Shown in pieces: positions 8,714 to 16,956 of a stretch of 64,000 nt of DNA (position 1 is the stretch's first letter; every line of letters begins with the position of its first letter). Source of the DNA: Streptomyces sp. ISL-94 (GTDB taxonomy: Bacteria > Actinomycetota > Actinomycetes > Streptomycetales > Streptomycetaceae); assembly GCF_018614075.1 (NCBI RefSeq), contig NZ_JAGGOZ010000039.1:46794-110793 (forward strand). Direction: 5' to 3'. The position numbers and the translations under genes are program-made. The notes beneath the pieces are model-generated. The model worked only from the letters and a program-made list of their open reading frames with translations, did no database searches and had not been told where the DNA came from.

Positions 8714-10399
8714 ATGCCCAGACCACACCGCCGACTGGCGAGCACCTGCATCGGTACGGTCGCGGCCGGACTGCTCGCGACCGGCGCCGCGCTCGCCGCA
8801 CCCGGCAAGGACCTGCCCCAGGACTCGGACATCGCCATGGGCGCCTATCTCGGCTACGGCCCGCCCGGGGTGGCCCGCATCCCGCGCCTGTCGCGCTGGC
8901 TGGGCGGCAAGGAGATCCGGGTCGGACACACCTACCTCCCCGGCGACAGGTGGGAGGGCATCGAGGGCAAGGTCGACTTCCTGGAGGACTGGGCGGAGTG
9001 GCGGCAGGCCGAGGACGACCGGATTTTCGTCCTCAACGTACCCATGCAAGCCAGGAACGAGGGTCGGGTGCCCGACCACCAGGTGGCCCGGCTGATCCGG
9101 GCCGGTGCGGCGGGCCACTTCGACCGGCACTTCAGGAGGCTCGCCGAACGGCTGGTGTCGCTGGGCGTCCCGGACACGGTGATCGTGCTCGGCTGGGAGA
9201 TGAACGGCGTCACCTACACCCACCGCTGCGGGCCGGATCCGGAGAACTGGAAGGCGTACTGGAGGCGCGTCGTCCACACGATGCGCGCGGTCCCCGGACA
9301 GGAGTTCAAGTTCGACTTCGCCCCGAACAGGGGTAGGGACGCGATCGGCTGGACCAAGTGCTACCCCGGCGATGACGTGGTCGACATCATCGGCATGGAT
9401 TCGTACGACCAGGCTCCCGGGCGGAGCTTCGACGACCAGATCACCCAGCCGTACGGGCTCCAGGCCCATGTCGACTTCGCGAAAGCACACGGCAAGCCGA
9501 TCTCCTACCCGGAGTGGGGGCTGTTCCGGCGCGGGGACAATCCCGAGTACGTGCGGCGCATGCTGAAGTGGATCGCGCAGCACAAGCCGATCTACCACAC
9601 CATCACCGACTACTGCCCGCACGGCGTGTGGCAGTGCAAGGAGAACCCCGAGTCCGCGAAGGTCTTCCGCGACGCGCTGGTCCCCGAGAAGCCCGGACCG
9701 GTGATCCCGACCCCGGTGGTGCCCACGCCCGTGGTCCCGACCCCCGTGGTCCCGACCCCCGTGGTGCCCACGCCGGTCGTACCCACGCCGGTCGTCCCAA
9801 CGCCGCAGATCCCGACGCCCGAGATCCCGAGCCCTCAGGTCCCGAGCCCTCAGGTCCCGACGCCGCAGATCCCGAGCCCTCAGGTCCCGACGCCCGGGAT
9901 CCCCAAGCCCTCGCCCGAGGCCCCGGCCCCGGTGAGCCCGACCCCCGAAACCCCCAGCCCTGGGGTGAGCCCGAGTCCGCTCGTCCCCTCGCCGCAGGTG
10001 CCGCTGCCGGTGACCCCGAGCCCCGAGGCACCGCTGCCGGTGACCCCGAGTCCGGTGGTCCCCACACCGGAGGTCCCGGACACGCCGAGCCCCGAGGCCC
10101 CGCTCCCGGTGACCCCGAGTCCCGTCGTCCCCCGCCCCGAGGTCCCGAAGCCGAAGCCGACGCCCTCGCCCGTGGCGCCGAGCCCGAGCCCCCTGGTGCC
10201 GAAGCCCGAGCCCACGCCCACGCCCACGCCGACCCCGACGCCCGCACCGACGCAGCCCGCGCCGGCGGACCCGCCGGTCAACCCCAAGCAGTGGTGCATC
10301 CCGCTCAGCTTCGGCGAGTGGCTCTCCAAGCTCGTCGGCAAGCAGTCGGTCTGCGTACAGATCGACTGGGGCAAGGCCTCCGGCTTCTGGCCCTTCTAG
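8714..10399 (+). CDS. Secreted GH26-like glycoside hydrolase with Pro-rich tail
   Basis: A 561-residue exported protein. Signal peptide ~1-30 (ATG 8714 with GGGAG; upstream extension rejected). The catalytic domain ~35-320 contains VIVLGWEMNG, matching the acid/base Glu strand of GH26 beta-mannanases, and a second Glu in ISYPEWGLF at the expected nucleophile strand. Residues ~330-515 are Pro/Thr/Val/Ser repeats (PTPVVPTP type), then a terminal Cys-containing ~45-residue segment. It probably trims or releases a polysaccharide outside the cell. It faces the exopolysaccharide operon tail to tail, so the operon's product is a plausible substrate (inference). Confidence 0.85.
   Translation: MPRPHRRLASTCIGTVAAGLLATGAALAAPGKDLPQDSDIAMGAYLGYGPPGVARIPRLSRWLGGKEIRVGHTYLPGDRWEGIEGKVDFLEDWAEWRQAEDDRIFVLNVPMQARNEGRVPDHQVARLIRAGAAGHFDRHFRRLAERLVSLGVPDTVIVLGWEMNGVTYTHRCGPDPENWKAYWRRVVHTMRAVPGQEFKFDFAPNRGRDAIGWTKCYPGDDVVDIIGMDSYDQAPGRSFDDQITQPYGLQAHVDFAKAHGKPISYPEWGLFRRGDNPEYVRRMLKWIAQHKPIYHTITDYCPHGVWQCKENPESAKVFRDALVPEKPGPVIPTPVVPTPVVPTPVVPTPVVPTPVVPTPVVPTPQIPTPEIPSPQVPSPQVPTPQIPSPQVPTPGIPKPSPEAPAPVSPTPETPSPGVSPSPLVPSPQVPLPVTPSPEAPLPVTPSPVVPTPEVPDTPSPEAPLPVTPSPVVPRPEVPKPKPTPSPVAPSPSPLVPKPEPTPTPTPTPTPAPTQPAPADPPVNPKQWCIPLSFGEWLSKLVGKQSVCVQIDWGKASGFWPF
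9703..10272. repeat. Coding Pro-rich tandem repeats
   Basis: Degenerate 12-15 base units (CCGACGCCCGTGGTC-like) encode PTPVV, PSPQV and PSPEA pentads in the C-terminal linker of the GH26-like gene. The pattern is typical of wall-spanning linkers; unit number is likely variable between strains. Confidence 0.8.
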
Positions 10400-10404
10400 A
10401 CGGG

Positions 10405-11547
10405 TCATCGCACCCGCAGTTCGTTGAGCCGCGCCCGCCAGTCCCTGGCGGCCGGCAGCGCCTCCCGCAGCGCGTCCACCGCCCGCTCGCGCCCCGTCAC
10501 CTGCGACTCGTGCAGCCGCAGCAGGGGCGCGAGCGCCGTCGTGGCCAGCAGGAACCGCCGGTTGACCACCGTCTCGGGCCGCCAGTGGTTCTTGTACGGC
10601 TCGTTGCCGCGCAGGAAGCTCACCACCGGCCGGCCCTCCGCAAGCGCCCGCCCGGCCTCGTAGCGCAGCAGCAGCGTCGCCACGTCCACCTTGCGCGTGC
10701 GCAGGTCCGGGTCGGCCCCGTACAGGTAGCCGCCGCTCAGCCCGGCCGAGAGCAGGGTGACGTTGGCCGCCACCACCTTCCCGTCCAGCCGGAACTCCGT
10801 CAGCCGGCCCTCCCCGGCCCGCACCATCCGCCGGGTGGCCCGGGTCAGGTGCTCGGCGAAGCGGGGCCTGAGGTGCTCGGGGGTCACCCCGCGGCCGCGC
10901 CACTGCTTCTCGTGGAGGCGCAGCAGGGACCGTACGGCACGCGGCACCTCCTCCTCGGTGACCTCGTGCTCCTCGATCCCCGCGGCGTCGGTCTTGCGGA
11001 GCTTGGCCCGGACCCGCTGGGCGCCAGAGGCCGGCATCCGCTTGACCAGCTCGTCGAAGGGCAGCGCGGGCAGCTCCATGCAGGTGGAGTCGGCCAGCTG
11101 CGTGCCGACACCGGGCCAGAGCTTGGCGAGCTGCTCGACGGCGGCCCCGGGGCGGACCTCGCGCAGGTCGACGACCGCGCCCCGGGCGGCCCGGTGCAGC
11201 CCGCGGGCCAGCGCCGGGACGACCTGTTCGGCGTGCTCCGCAGGCACGAGCACGTCGAAGTAGTCGGTGATGTTGCCGCCCAGCGGCACCAGCAGCGGGA
11301 GCGGCCGGTGTACGAGCATCAGCGCGGCCGCGCCGACCAGTTCCTCGCCGCGGCGCACGAGGACGAGCCGGAGCCGGCCGTCCTTCCCGTACGACAGCCA
11401 CCAGGAGTGCAGCCAGGCGTGGCTCTGGAAGGGGGTGGCGGTGGGACAGCTGCGGAGGAGCCGGTTCCACGGCTCCTCCAGCGCGGCGAACTGCCGGGGG
11501 TCGCGGCACAGCGTCACCGACAGGGCCCCGGCGGAGCCCGACGTCAT
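10405..11547 (-). CDS. GNAT/FemAB-like acyltransferase (BcsL/CelD type)
   Basis: A 380-residue cytosolic protein. The N-terminal part (PFQSHAWLHSWW) and the C-terminal acyltransferase core (GRGVTPEHL, LSGGYLYGADPDL, VVSFLRGNEPYKNHW) match the GNAT proteins found in bacterial polysaccharide clusters (CelD/BcsL, PF13480), thought to acylate a sugar intermediate. Last gene of the exopolysaccharide operon; its start overlaps the stop of the Wzz-like gene by 4 bases (ATGA), implying translational coupling. Acyl donor unknown. Confidence 0.85.
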   Translation of the reverse strand: MTSGSAGALSVTLCRDPRQFAALEEPWNRLLRSCPTATPFQSHAWLHSWWLSYGKDGRLRLVLVRRGEELVGAAALMLVHRPLPLLVPLGGNITDYFDVLVPAEHAEQVVPALARGLHRAARGAVVDLREVRPGAAVEQLAKLWPGVGTQLADSTCMELPALPFDELVKRMPASGAQRVRAKLRKTDAAGIEEHEVTEEEVPRAVRSLLRLHEKQWRGRGVTPEHLRPRFAEHLTRATRRMVRAGEGRLTEFRLDGKVVAANVTLLSAGLSGGYLYGADPDLRTRKVDVATLLLRYEAGRALAEGRPVVSFLRGNEPYKNHWRPETVVNRRFLLATTALAPLLRLHESQVTGRERAVDALREALPAARDWRARLNELRVR

Positions 11548-12341
11548 CGCACCGACTCCTTCTCCTTGGTCTCGGTGTGCTCACCCTGGGCGGGGAGCGA
11601 GGCGTACTCCTCGACCGCGGTCCCGCGCCCCTCGTCCACCTCCGCCACCGCCTCGGGAGCCGCCTCCTGCGGCTTGCGGCGGCCGGGGCGGGCGAGCAGC
11701 CAGAGCCCGCCGAGCAGGCCGCCGGCGCACATGCCGACAGCGCCGCTGAGGGGGGCGGACGGGGAGGCCGGGTCGGTCGGCGCGACGGCCTGGTTGAAGA
11801 GGAGCAGCTGTACGCCGGTGTTCTTGGCGGCCTGGTTGCTGCTCAGCGACAGGGCGTCGGCGACCGCGTTGGCGATGTCGGCGGCCTCGGCGGGGCTGGT
11901 CGAGGTACCGGTGATGGCGATCATCGGGGACTCGGGCGAGGTCTCGGCCCGCACCTGGGACCGCAGCTGCTGGGCGCTGATGCCGGCGCGGGGCTGGGCA
12001 TAGGCGAGAGTGGAGCTGCTGGTGGCGATACGGGCGTACGCCTGGGCGAAGCCGAGGGCGGTGGCGGGCTCGGTGGTGTCGTCCGGCACGGCGACGACGA
12101 AGCTGGTGGCGGCGTACTCGGGGGTCTTGAGCACCCCGTACGCCCCGCCTGCGACGAGTCCGAGCAGCGCGCAGGCGGGCAGCGGCCACCAGGCGGGCGG
12201 CACCGGCCGCCGCCGAGCGCGGCGCGACCTCCTCTTGGGGATCCTCTCCTCACCCCTCTCCTCTCGCCTCTCCTCTCGCCTCTCCTCGCTCCTCTTCTCG
12301 GTCTTCTTCTCGGTCTTCTTCTGATCGGCGGTGTCAGCCAT
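11544..12341 (-). CDS. Wzz-like chain-length / polysaccharide export membrane protein
   Basis: 265 residues. The first ~48 are an extreme charge block (repeats of EKK, EERRE, then RRARRRP), followed by TM1 (PLPACALLGLVAGGAYGVL), an extracytoplasmic domain ~75-195 and TM2 (GAVGMCAGGLLGGLWLLA). This two-TM hairpin is the Wzz/BY-kinase-adaptor topology; no cytoplasmic kinase domain is attached. ATG 12341 is used; longer frames add REP-derived sequence. The DNA for the charged block is a CT/TC-rich microsatellite-like tract that could slip. Overlaps both neighbours in the operon. Confidence 0.8.
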   Translation of the reverse strand: MADTADQKKTEKKTEKRSEERREERREERGEERIPKRRSRRARRRPVPPAWWPLPACALLGLVAGGAYGVLKTPEYAATSFVVAVPDDTTEPATALGFAQAYARIATSSSTLAYAQPRAGISAQQLRSQVRAETSPESPMIAITGTSTSPAEAADIANAVADALSLSSNQAAKNTGVQLLLFNQAVAPTDPASPSAPLSGAVGMCAGGLLGGLWLLARPGRRKPQEAAPEAVAEVDEGRGTAVEEYASLPAQGEHTETKEKESVR

Positions 12342-13791
12342 GAGCGTGCTCGCTTCCTGGGTGGAGGGAGTTGTTGGTCGGATCCGGAACCCCCGGCGGG
12401 TGGGGCGGCGCGGCTCCGCCCCCGGGGCTCCGCCCCGGCCCCCGCGCCTCAAACGCCGGCGAGGCTGAAACCCCCGCCCCCTGCTCTCCCGGGGCGCGGT
12501 CGTCGCGAGCCACATGCAGCTCCGCCGACAGACCCAGCCCCGCCGGCGTTTGAGGCGCGGGGTCTGGGACGGAGCCCCAGCAGGCCCGGGCGGAGCCCGG
12601 CTCGGCCCGCCCCGCCGCCTTGCGCTCGGCATCCGGCGCCGCCAGTGCGGGGCCCCGGGGGGTGCGTTCCGGTGGGGAGGAGAGGGCCAGGTCGTAGACG
12701 TCCAGCAGCTGGCGCGCGCTGCGCGCGATGTCATAGCGGCGCACCACCGGCGGCGGCGGCAGCCGCCTGGCGCCCGCCTCCATGTGCCCGCGCAGGGCCG
12801 CCACCAGCTCCTCCGTGCCGGTGCCGATCCGGCGGGCCCCCGGGGCCTGGGCCGCCGGCAGGTCGTCGATCGCCGGGCACGTCACGTGCAGGACCGGGAG
12901 TCCCGCGGCCAGGGCTTCGACGACCGCCAGCCCGAACGCCTCCTCCCGCGACGGGGACACGAAGACGTCCATGGCGGCCAGCAGCGCCGGGATCCCCGGC
13001 GTACGCCCGTCCGCGCTGTCGCCCAGCGGATCCCGCTCCCCCAGCAGGTGGATCCGGTTCTGCGCGCCGAGCTCCGCCGCCAGGGCGCGGAGGAAGGCGC
13101 GCTCGGGCCCGTCCCCCGCCAGCAGCAGGTGCGCCCCCGGCAGCGCCGCGACCGCCCGCACCAGCACGTCGAACCGCTTGCCCGGGACCAGCCGCCCGAC
13201 CCCGCCGACCACGAAGGCCCGCTCCGGCAGCCCGGTCCGGGCCCGGGTGGCCCGCCGTGCGCCCTCGTCGAAGCGGAAGCGGGCGGCCTCGATCCCGTTC
13301 GGGACGACGTGCACCCGCGCCGCCGGCACCCCCCACCCCACCAGCCGGGCCGCCACGGTGTCCGAGACGGCCACCGTCGCCGCCCCCAGCCGCTCGCTCG
13401 CCAGGTACAGGGCCCGGACTCCGCCCGACAGCGCCCGCCCCTCGATCTCGCCCTCACCGAGGGAGTGTTCGGTGGCCACGGCCGCCCCGGCGCCCGCGAG
13501 CCGGGCCGCGAGGCGCCCGTACACGCAGGCCCGGTACAGGTGGGTGTGCACGAGGTCGTAGCGGCCGCGCCGGATGAACGTCACCAGCCGGGGCAGCGCC
13601 CCCAGGTCCCGGTTGCCGCGCATGCCCAGGTGCACGACCCGCACCCCGTCGGCGCGCAGCCCCTCGGCCACCGGCCCGGGGTTGGTCAGCGTCAGCACGT
13701 CGCACCGCATGGGCATGTGCCGCAGCAGCAGCCGCAGCTGCTGCTCGGCGCCGCCGACCCCGAGGCCGGTGATGATGTGCAGGGCTTTCAC
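12334..13791 (-). CDS. GT4 glycosyltransferase with repeat-derived C-terminal tail
   Basis: 485 residues from GTG 13791, which overlaps the deacetylase stop by 4 bases. GT-B fold: N-terminal ITGLGVGGAEQQL, C-terminal donor-binding domain with VGRLVPGKRFDVL, LAGDGPER and SREEAFGLAVVEALAAG, the E(x7)E motif of GT4. The enzyme proper ends near residue 375. The last ~110 residues are Pro/Gly/Ala-rich and are translated from a pair of REP-like inverted repeats, so the original stop was probably lost. Uses a nucleotide sugar on a lipid-linked glycan (inference). The stop overlaps the Wzz-like start by 8 bases. Confidence 0.87.
   Translation of the reverse strand: MKALHIITGLGVGGAEQQLRLLLRHMPMRCDVLTLTNPGPVAEGLRADGVRVVHLGMRGNRDLGALPRLVTFIRRGRYDLVHTHLYRACVYGRLAARLAGAGAAVATEHSLGEGEIEGRALSGGVRALYLASERLGAATVAVSDTVAARLVGWGVPAARVHVVPNGIEAARFRFDEGARRATRARTGLPERAFVVGGVGRLVPGKRFDVLVRAVAALPGAHLLLAGDGPERAFLRALAAELGAQNRIHLLGERDPLGDSADGRTPGIPALLAAMDVFVSPSREEAFGLAVVEALAAGLPVLHVTCPAIDDLPAAQAPGARRIGTGTEELVAALRGHMEAGARRLPPPPVVRRYDIARSARQLLDVYDLALSSPPERTPRGPALAAPDAERKAAGRAEPGSARACWGSVPDPAPQTPAGLGLSAELHVARDDRAPGEQGAGVSASPAFEARGPGRSPGGGAAPPHPPGVPDPTNNSLHPGSEHAHG
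12441..12561. repeat. REP-like inverted repeat pair inside a coding tail
   Basis: A 21-base arm at 12441-12461 (CCCGCGCCTCAAACGCCGGC plus G) recurs as its exact reverse complement at 12541-12561, flanked by further GC-rich palindromes (GGGGCTCCGCCCCGG). CGCCTCAAACGCCGGCGAGGC is a very common dispersed intergenic palindrome in Streptomyces as I recall it. Here it lies in the open frame of the glycosyltransferase. Confidence 0.85.
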
Positions 13792-14564
13792 GTGCGCACC
13801 CCCCGCCGCAGCTCCCGCACCTGGTGCCGCAGCTGCTTGACGCGCAGCCGGGCGCCCCCGTCGGCCTGGCTGACGTGTGTACGGGGCAGGGCGTACGGGC
13901 CCGCGAGCCGCCCGGGGTCGATGGCGCAGGCGTACCCGTAGCCGGCGTCCCGGGTGGCGGCGACGACCCGGGCGTCGAGGTGCCCGTACGGGTAGCAGAA
14001 GCCCTCGGGCAGCGTCCCGGTCAGCTCGCGCAGCAGGTCGCGGCTGCCCCGCAGCTCCTGCTGGAGCACGTCGTCGGCGGCCGCCCTGAGGTCCTGGTGG
14101 AGCAGCCCGTGCGAGCCGATCTCCTGCCCGGCCCCGGCGACTTCGCGGATGCCCTCGGCGGTGAGCAGGGACTTGCGGGGGCCCAGCGGGTCCCAGACGT
14201 TGTCCACGCCGAGCCGCCCGGGCAGGACGAAGAGGGTGGCGGTGCAGTCGTAGCGGTCCAGCAGCGGGAGCGCGTGGGTGAGGAAGTCGGTGTAGCCGTC
14301 GTCGAAGGTCAGCCCGACCAGCCCGGCCCCGCGCCCGGCCGCGCGGGCTCTGAGCAGTTCGCCGACCGACACCCCGCGCAGGCGGCGCGAGCGCAGCCAC
14401 AGCAGCTGGTCCTCCAGCGTGCGGGGGGTGACGGTGATCCCGTACGGGTCCTCGGCGGGGTCGGTGAACTCGGCGACCGAGTGGTACATCAGGACCCACG
14501 GCGATGCGGCTCGGCGGGCGGGGGCCATCACGGCGGCGGGCGCCGAGTCGGTGTCAGCGGTCAT
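13788..14564 (-). CDS. Polysaccharide deacetylase (NodB family, CE4)
   Basis: 258 residues from ATG 14564. NodB motifs: motif 1 LTFDDGYTD (catalytic base Asp and metal Asp), motif 2 IGSHGLLHQDL (H-x(4)-H metal ligands), motif 3 around GFCYPYGHLD. Removes N-acetyl groups from a glycan, or activates one. No signal peptide is seen, so it may act inside or leave by another route. It overlaps the flippase stop by 11 bases and the glycosyltransferase start by 4, so it is embedded in the exopolysaccharide operon. Confidence 0.88.
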   Translation of the reverse strand: MTADTDSAPAAVMAPARRAASPWVLMYHSVAEFTDPAEDPYGITVTPRTLEDQLLWLRSRRLRGVSVGELLRARAAGRGAGLVGLTFDDGYTDFLTHALPLLDRYDCTATLFVLPGRLGVDNVWDPLGPRKSLLTAEGIREVAGAGQEIGSHGLLHQDLRAAADDVLQQELRGSRDLLRELTGTLPEGFCYPYGHLDARVVAATRDAGYGYACAIDPGRLAGPYALPRTHVSQADGGARLRVKQLRHQVRELRRGVRT

Positions 14565-16956
14565 TGCGGAACCTCTGCGTGAACTGGGAGGAGAACCGGG
14601 CGATCTGGCCGGGCAGGGCGGTGACTTCCAGGGCGCGTATGGCCATGCCGGTGGCGCCGAACATGGCGGGGACCAGCAGGCAGCCGAGGGCGGCGCTGAG
14701 CGTCGGGTCGGCAATCTTCGGCCCGGCGATCCAGCCGGTGCCGCAGGCGGCGGCCGCGGAGACGGCGAGCCGGCCGATGCTCACGGCGACCTGGCGGACC
14801 TGGATGGCGATGATCCGCGAGCCGAGGCCGGTGAGCAGGAGGGCGGCGGTGGTGGAGATCCCGGCGGCGTTGGCGGCGGCGATGCCGTAGATGCCCCACC
14901 AGCCGACGGCGAGGGCTCCGGCCACGATGTTGACGAGGAGCCCGGCGCCCATCGCGCACGCCGGGAACCAGGTGGGCCGGGCGGTGGAGAAGAAGGGCCG
15001 GGACAGCGCCCCGACGAGGCAGTGGCCGAGGAGTCCGATGCCGTAGACCCGCATGACGGAGGCCGTGGCGAGGGTGTCCGTGTGGGTGAAGGCACCGCGT
15101 TCGAAGAGGACCTGGATGATCTGGGGCGCGTAGCCGATGACGAGGGCGGTGCCCATGAGGACGGCGAGGGCGGCGAGGGCGAGGTCCCGCTCGACGCGGC
15201 GCCGGGCCTTCTCCCGCTCCCCGCCGGCCATGGCCTGGGCCACGACCGGGAAGGTGACGGTGCAGATCATCAGCGACAGCACCATCGGCATCTGCGCGAC
15301 CTTCTGCGCGTAGTTCAGGTGGGAGATCGCCCCGGGCGGGAGCGAGGCGGCCAGGAACCGCTCCACCAGGACCTGCGACTGCCGGAAGACCGCGAAGAAG
15401 ATGACGGGGGCGATGACCCCGAAGGCGATCAGGGTGGGCCGGTCGCGGTCGCGCTGGCTGCGCGGGGCGCCCATGGGGCCTGTCTCCCGGATCAGGCCGG
15501 GCCCGCGGTGCCTGGCGCGCACGCCGGCTGATCCGGCCTGATCCGAGAGACAGACCCTGGCCCGGGGCGGGCCGAAGCCCACGTTCCGGATGAAGGCGGG
15601 CAGTTGGACGAGCACCATCAGCAGCCCGCCGACGGCGACGCCCGCGGCGGCGGCCCGCACGCCCCACAGGGCGTGGAGGGCCACCATCGTCCCGATGATG
15701 CCGATGTTGTACGAGACGTAGATCGCGGCGGGCGGCACGAAGGAGCGGTGCGCTCGCAGCGCGGCGCTGAAGTACCCGGCGAGCCCGAAGGAGAGCACGG
15801 TCAGCGCTGTCATACGGGTGCACTGGACGGCCAGCGCGGGGTCGGGCAGGCCGGGGGCGAGGACCGCGACGACGGCCGGGGCGGCCACGATGAGGACGGA
15901 GGCCACGGCGGCCAGGAGCACGGCGAGCCGCGGCAGGGTCGCCCCGACGAGCAGCCGTACGGGGTCCTGCGCGCGGGCCTCCTTGCGGGTGAGGCCGGCC
16001 CGGGCGGCGGCCCGCCGGGCCAGCGCCTGGCTGAAGGCGGGCACCATCAGCAGCGCCATGGCGTCCTCGATGAGCAGCGTCGAGGCCATCTCGGGCACGG
16101 TCCAGGCGATCAGGAAGGCGTCGCTGTCGTGCCCGGCCCCGAAGAGGTGCGCGATGGTCTGGTCCCGGACCAGCCCGAACACCGCCCCGGCGGCGGTCAG
16201 TCCGGCTGTGACGGCGGCGGCCTTGGCCAGGAACCGCCCGAGCGGAGCGCTCCCGGCGGCCACACCGGCCCCCGGGCCATCACCGGCCCGGCGGAGCCCG
16301 GCCCCGCCGGCCACCGTCCCGGCCCCGCCGGCCACCGTCCCGGCCCCGCCGGCCACCGTCCCGGCCCCGCCGGCCACCGTCCCGGTGCCTCCGGCCGCCG
16401 TCCCGGACGTTTCGGCGAAGCCGGACGCCGGCCCTCCGGCCCGGCCGCCCGCTGCCCGCCCGCCCGCAGCCCGCGCCGCCACGCGCACGCTCCTGCGCTC
16501 CCCCGCGGCCGGAACCTGACCGGGGGACCCGCCGATCAGGCTCCGGGCGCCGCCCGCGGGTCCCCGCCCCGGGACGGCGCCGACCACGAATCCGGGGTCC
16601 CCGGTTGCCGGAGCCCGGCCGGGCAGGACCGGCCCCCGGGAGACCGGTCCCGGACGCGGCTCCGCCGAGGCGGCGATCCGGCCCGGCCAAGGGGCCTTCG
16701 GCACGGCCGGTTCGCCTCCCGGAAGGGGCGCCGCAGCGCTGGAGTTCCACTCGGGCGCGACCACGGCGACGAACCCGGGGTCCGGCGGAACCGGGGGGCG
16801 GCCGGGCAGGGCGGGGCCCCGGGCCGGGCCCGTGGACGGGCCCGTGGTCGGATCCGGCATGGTGCCGGCGTCGGCGGGGCCGCCCGGGACGCGGGCGGGG
16901 CCCGCCCCGGCCGGAGGGGCGGAGGCGGGCCGCCGCCAGGGCGTGGTGTCCGTCAC
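14554..16956 (-). CDS. MurJ/MviN-like polyisoprenoid-lipid flippase with long disordered N-terminus
   Basis: 800 residues. The first ~235 are Pro/Gly/Ala-rich and include five GTVAGGA heptads; the MOP-superfamily transporter follows with about 14 hydrophobic helices (for example FGLVRDQTIAHLFGAG, an N-terminal MurJ signature region). In this operon it most likely flips the undecaprenyl-linked repeat unit in place of Wzx. Residues ~467-494 are encoded by a hairpin-forming repeat (15476-15557) lying in a loop between helices. The start overlaps the O-antigen-ligase-like stop by 4 bases. Confidence 0.85.
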   Translation of the reverse strand: MTDTTPWRRPASAPPAGAGPARVPGGPADAGTMPDPTTGPSTGPARGPALPGRPPVPPDPGFVAVVAPEWNSSAAAPLPGGEPAVPKAPWPGRIAASAEPRPGPVSRGPVLPGRAPATGDPGFVVGAVPGRGPAGGARSLIGGSPGQVPAAGERRSVRVAARAAGGRAAGGRAGGPASGFAETSGTAAGGTGTVAGGAGTVAGGAGTVAGGAGTVAGGAGLRRAGDGPGAGVAAGSAPLGRFLAKAAAVTAGLTAAGAVFGLVRDQTIAHLFGAGHDSDAFLIAWTVPEMASTLLIEDAMALLMVPAFSQALARRAAARAGLTRKEARAQDPVRLLVGATLPRLAVLLAAVASVLIVAAPAVVAVLAPGLPDPALAVQCTRMTALTVLSFGLAGYFSAALRAHRSFVPPAAIYVSYNIGIIGTMVALHALWGVRAAAAGVAVGGLLMVLVQLPAFIRNVGFGPPRARVCLSDQAGSAGVRARHRGPGLIRETGPMGAPRSQRDRDRPTLIAFGVIAPVIFFAVFRQSQVLVERFLAASLPPGAISHLNYAQKVAQMPMVLSLMICTVTFPVVAQAMAGGEREKARRRVERDLALAALAVLMGTALVIGYAPQIIQVLFERGAFTHTDTLATASVMRVYGIGLLGHCLVGALSRPFFSTARPTWFPACAMGAGLLVNIVAGALAVGWWGIYGIAAANAAGISTTAALLLTGLGSRIIAIQVRQVAVSIGRLAVSAAAACGTGWIAGPKIADPTLSAALGCLLVPAMFGATGMAIRALEVTALPGQIARFSSQFTQRFRNDR
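15476..15557. repeat. 82-bp hairpin-forming element inserted in frame in the flippase gene
   Basis: 25-base arms at 15476-15500 and 15533-15557 are reverse complements with two mismatches; the core is CTGTCTCNCGGATCAGGCCG. The 32-base spacer is GC-rich. The whole element is read through in the flippase gene without a stop. It looks like a small dispersed palindromic element (MITE or REP type) captured in a coding loop. Confidence 0.8.
16305..16395. repeat. 21-bp coding tandem repeat (GTVAGGA)
   Basis: About five near-identical 21-base units around CCGGCCCCGCCGGCCACCGT encode GTVAGGA heptads in the disordered N-terminus of the flippase. Copy number is probably variable. Confidence 0.85.

Noticed and set aside
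9703..10272. Regular repeats that could suggest a CRISPR array
   Set aside because: Units are 12-15 bases, contiguous and in frame, encoding a Pro-rich linker; there are no spacers and no cas genes.
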